Positions 54,266 through 64,000 of a stretch of 64,000 nt of DNA are shown one piece after another (within the stretch, counting starts at the first letter, position 1; the number at the start of each line of letters is the position of its first letter). Both the position numbers and the translations under genes were made by a program. The notes under the pieces are model-generated. The model saw only the letters and a program-made list of their open reading frames with translations, searched no databases and had not been told where the DNA came from. The stretch is from Streptomyces rugosispiralis (GTDB taxonomy: Bacteria > Actinomycetota > Actinomycetes > Streptomycetales > Streptomycetaceae). Location of the stretch: NCBI RefSeq assembly GCF_024505145.1, contig NZ_JANIAA010000008.1, positions 243,716 to 307,715 of the forward strand, written 5' to 3'.

Positions 54266-54922
54266 CTAGGCGCCCTGGTCTTCGGCGCCGGCTTCCCACT
54301 CGGCATCGACGGGGACTTGGGAGAGCAGCTGGTCGTGCACCAGATTGACGACCTCTCTCCGGCTCGAGTCGAGGTAGTAGCGGGAACCGGGAAACACCTC
54401 GAGGTCGAAACGTCCGCTCGTCCGCCGCCGCCAGGCCCGTACGCCGCGCAGCGGGGTCTTCGGGTCGCCCTCACCGGCGAGGGCGACGATCCGGCAGCCG
54501 AGCATCGGGGGCCCCAGGGGCATGCCCCAGTGCGCGGTCCGGCCGGAGACGAACAGGGTCAGCAGCGGCGTCCCGGTCTCCCGCTCCAGGCGCTCGGCGA
54601 CCCGGTAGGCGAGGTCGGCGCCGGCCCGGTGGCCGAAGAAGGCCAGCGGGCGGTCCATCCACTCCCCCAGCGCACCGAAAATCCGGTCCGCGAGGTCGGC
54701 GGAGTCGGTCAGCCGCTCATCGTCCTCGAGCCCGGCATACAGGGGGTACTGGATCGCCAACACCTCCACCGTGGGCAGCAGAAGCTCGGACAGTGAGAGG
54801 TAGTACGCGGTGGAGTGGGCGGATTCCGGGAAACAGATCAGCCGGAAACTGCTCGGAGTTTCCGTTTGCAATATCCGAATAAGGCCCACATCATCGGGCT
54901 TGATCTGGCTCAAGGAGTACAT
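54266..54922 (-). CDS. Type II thioesterase homologue lacking its catalytic serine and histidine
   Basis: A 218-residue alpha/beta-hydrolase of the PKS-associated thioesterase II family (RLICFPESAHSTAYYLSLSELL, then AIQYPLYAG). The nucleophile elbow, normally GHSMGA, reads FFGHRAGADLAY, with Arg in place of Ser. The C-terminal active-site His motif (usually GGHFFL) reads PGSRYYLD, with Arg in place of His. The Asp region GEGDPKTP persists. Type II enzymes clear stalled or misprimed chains from carrier proteins; this one is unlikely to hydrolyse anything and may have become a binding or regulatory protein. It is the upstream member of a pair with the ligase. Confidence 0.85.
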   Translation of the reverse strand: MYSLSQIKPDDVGLIRILQTETPSSFRLICFPESAHSTAYYLSLSELLLPTVEVLAIQYPLYAGLEDDERLTDSADLADRIFGALGEWMDRPLAFFGHRAGADLAYRVAERLERETGTPLLTLFVSGRTAHWGMPLGPPMLGCRIVALAGEGDPKTPLRGVRAWRRRTSGRFDLEVFPGSRYYLDSSRREVVNLVHDQLLSQVPVDAEWEAGAEDQGA

Positions 54923-55247
54923 CCCCGCGATTGCACTGAGGGGCCGGGCACGAGTGCACGGTGGGGCGCGTCGACCACGCTCGTCCGAGATGCTGACTCC
55001 GTGAGGCTATGAGCCCTTCTCCGGGGCCACAACCCCTAGTAACCGCTATTCGAGGTACGCGCTATATGCGGGTACCGCGCCCGTCCCGACGTGGCGCGGG
55101 ACACAGGCAGGCGCCCCCTAGGGCCCCCTCACCGGTGCCACTACCCCCTAATCTGGGGGCAGTTAGGGGCCACGAGTCAAGCCGCCGTGTTAAACATGTG
55201 CAAAGTAATGGTCTCCTCAAGCCAATTAAATCGGTGCGACGACAGCG
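54923..55247. other. Divergent control region with repeated CCCCTA/TAGGGG motifs
   Basis: The 325-base gap between the thioesterase (-) and the ABC transporter (+) holds CCCCTAG near 55028, CCCCCTAGGG near 55116, CCCCCTAATC near 55145, and a TTAGGGG at 55163 that can pair with CCCCTAA at 55145. Two promoters must lie here. An LAL-type activator is the likely binder. Confidence 0.5.
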
Positions 55248-56257
<1,010 letters not shown>

Positions 56258-56261
<4 letters not shown>

Positions 56262-57751
56262 GCTCCTCCTCACGACCCACGTCATCGACGGACGGGACCC
56301 CCGGCGGCAAGGCCGCCGAGGAGAAGCCCGCGACCGGCGCGGCGGCGCCCCCGCACCAGGGCGGCGGCCAGGGTTCCGCCGGGCGGGGCGGTGAGCGCCC
56401 CGCCGCGACACACAGGCCCGCCGACCCCAGGACCCCCGGCGCCAGGCCGGACGGGAACGGGCCCGCCGATCCGCGGGATCCGCGGGATCCGCGGAGCGCC
56501 GACACCACGTCCGCCGAGGACGACGGCTTCGAGGACACCCGGACCGTGCTCGTACGGTCCAAGCCGACCGCGCCGCGACCCGGTCCCGAGGCCCAGGCCC
56601 CGCGTCCGGGCGCCGAGGTCCGGAAGGCCGCCCCGAACGCCCCGAACGCGCCGGTCAAGCACGAGAGCCGGCCGCACGACCCCCGGCACCACGAGAGCCG
56701 GCCGCAGGAGCACCGGCACCACGACGCCAGGGGCATGGGCGCCCCGCACGGCGGCGGGGACATCGGCGACACCCTGACGCTGGTCATCAAGCCGATACCG
56801 GCCCCGTCGGCGACCCAGGCCGCACAGGACGCCAAGGCCGCGCTGAACGCCATCATCGCGGCGGCGGACGCCCGTTCGGGGCTCGTGGAGCCCGAGCCCG
56901 AGCCGGAGCCCGAACTCGAGCTCGAGCTGCCCGACTCCAAGCGCCGCGGCGGGCGTCACCGGCGCCGGGCCAACCGGTGGCGGACGTTCTTCTTCATCCT
57001 GTGGCGCGACATCTTCGTCACCGGCCGCGAGATGGGCCCCTTCCTGGGCCAGGTCATCGTGGAACCGTTCTTCATGCTGTTCGTCTTCGGCAAGGTGCTC
57101 GGCGAGATCGGCTTCACCCAGCCCGGCTTCCAGCAGGTGCTGCTGCCCGGTGTGGTGGCGCTCAACAGCTTCCTGGTCGCCCTGCAGAACACCGCGCTGC
57201 CACTGGCCATCGACTTCTCCTGGACCAAGGAGATCGAGGACCGATTGCTCGCGCCCATCCCGGTCTCCCTGGTGGCGGTGGAGAAGGCGGTCTTCGGCGC
57301 GATGCGCGGTCTGATCGGCTCGCTGGTCATGATCCCGATCGGTCTGGCGCTGCTGGACGACGTCTCCTGGCCGCTGGACAAGATGCCGGTGACGTTGGGC
57401 ATCCTCAGCCTCGGCGGCCTGGTCGGCGGCTGCGTCGGCCTCACCCTGGGCACCCTGGCGCCCGCGCGTCACATCTCCATCGTCTTCGCCATGACGCTGA
57501 CCCCGATCATGTTCACCGGGGCCACGCAGTTCCCGTGGCGGAGCCTGGAGGGCGTCCGCTGGTTCCAGGTGCTGTGCACCTTCAACCCGCTGACCTACGT
57601 CACCGAGGCGATGCGCGGACTGCTGCTGACCCCCGGCCCGAAGACACCGGAGTCGATCCCGCTGTGGATCTGCTTCTCCGCCATCGGGGCAGCCATTCTG
57701 ATCTTCGGGACGATCGGTATCCGGGGCTTCAACCGCCGGGCGCAGGACTGA
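56258..57751 (+). CDS. ABC-2 type exporter permease with a long disordered N-terminal extension
   Basis: A 497-residue protein from ATG 56258. The first ~240 residues are Pro/Gly/His/Arg/Glu-rich low complexity (repeats such as HESRPH and EPEPEPELELEL). The remaining ~255 residues are a DrrB-like ABC-2 permease with six helices, starting FFFILWRDIFVTGREMGPFLGQVIVEPFFMLFVFGKVLG. Such permeases are normally ~250-290 residues long, so the extension is unusual. It should form the transmembrane path for the ATPase encoded just upstream. Confidence 0.9.
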
Positions 57752-57785
57752 GCCACGGCAGGATTTGAGAGTAAGGCACCACACC

Positions 57786-58724
57786 ATGACGGCATCCGAG
57801 CAGACGAAGACAGCCATCGTTTTCCCCGGCATGGGACCCTCCGGCTTCTGCGAGGTGGGCAGGTTCCTGACGCTCGACCCGTTCGCCCGGAAGCGGCTCG
57901 CCGAGGCCGACGAGGCGCTGGGCTACTCGGTCTTCGACCGGCTCCGCGACTCCGAGGACGACTACTCCGAGGCCACTCAGATCGCCTTCCTGGTGAACTC
58001 GATGGCCTCGGCGGACCGGGCGGAGCAGGAGCACGGACTGGTCCCCGACCTGTGCGTGGGCCCCAGCTTCGGGCAGAAGGCGGCCGCGGCCTACGTCAGT
58101 TCGCTGCCGTTCCCCGAGGTGGTGCGGCTCACGGCGGAGCTGGCCCGCTGTGAGCACGCGTACTTCACCGAGGAGTACCAGGACGCGGTGACCCACACCT
58201 TCGTCCGCACTCCGCAGGAGAAGCTGACGGAGATCCTCACCGAGCTCGGTGAGCGCGACGAGTGGTACGACTACTCCGGCTATCTCGACGACGGCTTCTT
58301 CATGGTGTCGCTGCGCGAGACGGAGCTGGAGTGGTTCAAGAAGGCGATCAGCCAGGCCGGCGGCTACTCCATGTACACCATGGTCCCGGCGGTGCACGCG
58401 CCCGCGTTCGCGGAGCTGCGGCGCCGGGCCGCCGAGGAGATCCTGCCCAGGTACGACATCCTCGACCCGAAGCTGCCCGTGGTCACCGACCAGGACGGCA
58501 CCGTCGTGACCACGGCCGACGAGCTGCGCACGATGCTGCTGGACACCTTCGACCTGCCGATCCACTGGCCGAAGGTGGTGGACACGCTGAAGGGCGCCGG
58601 GGTGTCGAAGATGTACATCACCGGCCCGGACAACCTCTTCCACCGGCTGGACCGCACCAAGTCCAACTTCGAGGTGGTGACGGTGGGTCCGGGCAAGCGC
58701 TCGCGACCCGCGCGCAAGCGCTGA
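57786..58724 (+). CDS. Discrete acyltransferase, probably for transfer of the starter unit to the PKS
   Basis: A 312-residue FabD-like malonyl transacylase-fold protein from ATG 57786. The start AIVFPGMGPSGFCEVGRFL is the AT-family motif. The nucleophile elbow, usually GHSxGE, is VGPSFGQ with Ser94; the preceding His is Pro. A conserved His lies in AVHAPAF. The usual extender-unit specificity motifs are not recognisable. In guanidino- and aminobutyryl-starter pathways, and in VinK-type systems, a free acyltransferase moves the starter from a carrier protein to the first PKS ACP; this gene fits that role by context. Confidence 0.82.
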   Translation: MTASEQTKTAIVFPGMGPSGFCEVGRFLTLDPFARKRLAEADEALGYSVFDRLRDSEDDYSEATQIAFLVNSMASADRAEQEHGLVPDLCVGPSFGQKAAAAYVSSLPFPEVVRLTAELARCEHAYFTEEYQDAVTHTFVRTPQEKLTEILTELGERDEWYDYSGYLDDGFFMVSLRETELEWFKKAISQAGGYSMYTMVPAVHAPAFAELRRRAAEEILPRYDILDPKLPVVTDQDGTVVTTADELRTMLLDTFDLPIHWPKVVDTLKGAGVSKMYITGPDNLFHRLDRTKSNFEVVTVGPGKRSRPARKR

Positions 58725-58767
58725 TGACGGCGTAACGCGCCGCGCGGCGGAAACTCCGCTCTCCGCT

Positions 58768-58804
58768 CAACGCCCCGTGACTTAACCGAGTCGACGGGGC
58801 GTTG
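58768..58804. terminator. Terminator after the acyltransferase gene
   Basis: An 11-bp perfect stem (58768-58778 with 58794-58804, CAACGCCCCGT/ACGGGGCGTTG), loop 15 nt, 44 bases after the stop of the transporter-acyltransferase operon. Confidence 0.75.
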
Positions 58805-58923
58805 GCGTGAGCTGCCGGCCGCAGCGCCCGCGCGCCAGGACGACTAAATCCGGTTGCGAAAGTGCCGACCGCGATGTCTGATCCCCGCCAGCAAGGTGGG
58901 CCTTCGCCGATCACGCTGGTGAC

Positions 58924-59373
58924 ATGACGATGCCACCCACTACAGACTCAGTAGCCGTCCTCACCGGCATGTATGCGGCTGAGGCGGAGTACCTGGCGAC
59001 TGGAGGCCCCGGCGAGGCTTCATTCGACTTGCTCGCCCGCTTCTTCGCGCCGAATGTCGAGCTGCATCAAGCAGCTGCTCTGCCATACGGAGGCACTTGG
59101 CGTGGGCACATCGGAATGACGCGGTTCTTCCTCGCGATGGGACAGACCTGGGAAACGTTCGACATGGTGGAGCAGGAGTTTCTTGCCACCGGTGAGACCG
59201 CGGTCGTGCTCACTCAGGTCCGTGCTCGCACTCGTGCGACTGGCCGTGAACTCAGCTTCCCCATCCTGCAAACGATCACGGTCAAGGACGGGCGGATCAC
59301 CGAGGTCCGTCCGTTCTACTGGGATACTCAGGCCATCGCCGACGCCTGCGCCGGGTCCGTGCCAACAAGCTGA
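58924..59373 (+). CDS. SnoaL/NTF2-like protein
   Basis: A 149-residue protein with a cone-like alpha+beta fold typical of SnoaL-type proteins: LTGMYAAEAEYLATG, then SFDLLARFFAPNVELHQAAALPYGGTWRGHIGMTRFF and a C-terminal ITVKDGRITEVRPFYWDTQAIADA. Homologues include polyketide cyclases and epimerase-like enzymes as well as proteins of unknown role. GC content is lower than in the PKS, so it may not belong to the cluster. It stands alone and ends at a strong terminator. Confidence 0.82.
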   Translation: MTMPPTTDSVAVLTGMYAAEAEYLATGGPGEASFDLLARFFAPNVELHQAAALPYGGTWRGHIGMTRFFLAMGQTWETFDMVEQEFLATGETAVVLTQVRARTRATGRELSFPILQTITVKDGRITEVRPFYWDTQAIADACAGSVPTS

Positions 59374-59420
59374 GGCCGACTGCAAATCCACTGATCACAG
59401 CCACACGTTGAGGGCGGCAT

Positions 59421-59461
59421 CCGAAGCGATCGGCCCCCGGTCCGGGGGCCGATCGCTTCGG
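59421..59461. terminator. Bidirectional terminator with perfect 20-bp arms
   Basis: Arms 59421-59440 and 59442-59461 are exact complements with a single T between them, lying between the stops of the SnoaL-like (+) and DUF397 (-) genes. Confidence 0.85.
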
Positions 59462-59480
59462 TGGCTGGTTGCCGGATGGG

Positions 59481-59690
59481 TCAGGTGGTGGGGAACTCCC
59501 CGCGCCTGATGGCAGAGACGAACGACGACCAGGCGGTCGGCTCGAACGTGAGCGCCGGGCCGTGCGGGTCCTTGCTGTCACGGACGGGGACCACGCCGCG
59601 CGAGGCGACGAGGTTGGCGGCGATCTCTATGCAGGCGCCGCCGTTGTCGCTGTACGAGGACTTGAACCAACACGGGGACCCGGTGGTCAC
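59481..59690 (-). CDS. DUF397 domain protein
   Basis: A 69-residue protein from GTG 59690 (GAAAGGG upstream). The family motif WFKSSYSDNGGACIEIA, VRDSKDPHGPALTF and AWSSFVSAIRRGEF are all present. In Streptomyces this gene almost always follows an XRE-family regulator gene and is co-expressed with it. Here the XRE gene is only a short fragment (59687-59779), so this is an orphan. Confidence 0.9.
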   Translation of the reverse strand: MTTGSPCWFKSSYSDNGGACIEIAANLVASRGVVPVRDSKDPHGPALTFEPTAWSSFVSAIRRGEFPTT

Positions 59691-59779
59691 GGGATGCCCT
59701 TTCGCAACTGGCTGATCACGGCCACAGACTCCGTCTGAGAAGGCGCTTCGGCCTGTAGCTGATGGTAGGCCGTCAGCAT
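59687..59779 (-). pseudogene. C-terminal remnant of an XRE/DUF5753-type regulator gene
   Basis: The frame directly before the DUF397 gene, ending in TGA that overlaps its GTG start (GTGA), reads AYHQLQAEAPSQTESVAVISQ and LRKGIP, the usual C-terminus of the DUF397-partner regulators. The rest of the gene is missing: upstream the frame is Pro/Arg-rich without homology. A possible promoter of the lost gene remains around 59860-59900. Confidence 0.6.
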
Positions 59780-60403
59780 GCGGCGTGGCGCCGGTGGCGG
59801 CTCCCCTGGCCGAGGGCTGGGGCGGTGCCGGACAGCGGGAGGGGTTGGGGGTACCCCTCTCCAAAACGTTTGCCAAATTAGTTGCTTCAGATCAAGCGTT
59901 TTATCGAGGGGTGCCCGGAGGGGCCGTCAGTCCGGTATCGGCCCCAGCTCCCGGGCGCAGGTGCCGCCACCGGCGCTCGCATCCACCGGCCCGGCGCCCG
60001 GCGACGCGGCGCGAGCCCCCCGCCCCCGCCGCCGCTGCTCAATTGCGCCGAAGGCGCGAGACGAAACCCGCACCCGACCGAGCCGAGAAGCCCATACCGA
60101 CCTGATCCGAGACCCGATCCTGAACCGAGACCCGCACGACTGAGGTGCTTTCCCCAGCCGGGCGCTCCGAACGGTGTTGAGCGTCCTGGTCGCCCGCGTT
60201 CGCTCCGTATCCGGGCGCCGACGATGACGATGCGCGTCTACAGCATGGCGCACAACGGGATCACCACCACCCGGCGCACGATCGTGGCCGTCCTCGGCAA
60301 CTTCCGTCCGCCCCGCCGCCCCGGCCCCTTTCGCCATGGACCAGCCATGGCGAAAGGGGCCGGGGGGCTCGGGCCCGCGCCCGTCAGTCCGTCTATCCGT
60401 CGG
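59780..60403. other. Non-coding gap between the DUF397 locus and the PKS terminator
   Basis: About 620 bases contain an AT-rich patch near 59860-59900 (CAAAACGTTTGCC), likely a promoter remnant, then GC-rich DNA with no supported gene. Frames on both strands look like shadows. The PKS terminator (60319-60365) lies at its right end. Confidence 0.5.
60319..60365 (-). terminator. Terminator of the polyketide synthase gene
   Basis: A perfect 21-bp stem (60319-60339 with 60345-60365) and 5-nt loop ACCAG, beginning 39 bases past the PKS stop. Confidence 0.85.

Positions 60404-64000
<3,597 letters not shown>

Overview
The window is very high-GC actinobacterial DNA. Strong third-position GC bias, frequent GTG/TTG starts, almost no TTA codons, a PknG/GlnH/GlnX locus, Spo0M, an LAL regulator and a giant modular polyketide synthase (PKS) all point to Streptomyces. 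Everything here is read from the sequence and family knowledge; no database was searched.

Layout. 1-4965: tail of a secreted carbohydrate-active protein, an HNH protein, an MscS channel and a secreted S53 peptidase. 5150-12215: a sugar-use locus with a ROK regulator, binding protein, two permeases, a GH4 phospho-glycosidase and a BadF-type kinase. 12349-23061: a seven-gene signalling operon related to mycobacterial glnX-glnH-pknG, extended by a helical protein, a PP2C phosphatase, a VWA protein and an FHA protein; three of its proteins carry zinc ribbons. 23042-33869: housekeeping genes (methyltransferase, truncated globin, acyl-CoA thioesterase, EttA), a thioester (TQXA) sortase-anchored surface protein, an SSB paralogue and paired dynamin-like GTPases. 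34243-34315: tRNA-Arg(UCU). 34397-46298: a stand-alone ctaD, a Spo0M gene with six TTA codons in its tail and a 56-bp perfect palindrome, a K+/H+ antiporter pair, an orphan MbtH gene whose 3' end lies in a tandem repeat, a polyprenyl synthase, a crcB-DUF190-crcB fluoride export set and a LysR regulator. Short tandem repeats are common in the gaps of this stretch.

46523-64000: the edge of a type I PKS cluster. It contains a PAPS sulfotransferase, an LAL regulator, an amino-acid monooxygenase-like flavoprotein, an acyl-adenylating ligase, a type II thioesterase lacking its catalytic Ser and His, an ABC exporter, a discrete acyltransferase and the last PKS module (DH-KR-ACP-TE, running off the right end). 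The set of flavin oxidase, ligase and discrete acyltransferase is the known route to a 4-guanidinobutyryl or 4-aminobutyryl starter made from arginine, as in azalomycin, clethramycin and ECO-02301-type polyketides. With the sulfotransferase, a sulfated guanidino/amino polyol-polyene is the best guess for the product. The amidohydrolase, the starter ACP and the rest of the PKS are not in view.

Most striking observations: the TTA-rich Spo0M tail, the palindrome in the same gene, the catalytically dead thioesterase, the extended PknG-type operon, the repeat-embedded mbtH end, and a recurring CCCCTA/TAGGGG motif in the control regions of the PKS cluster.
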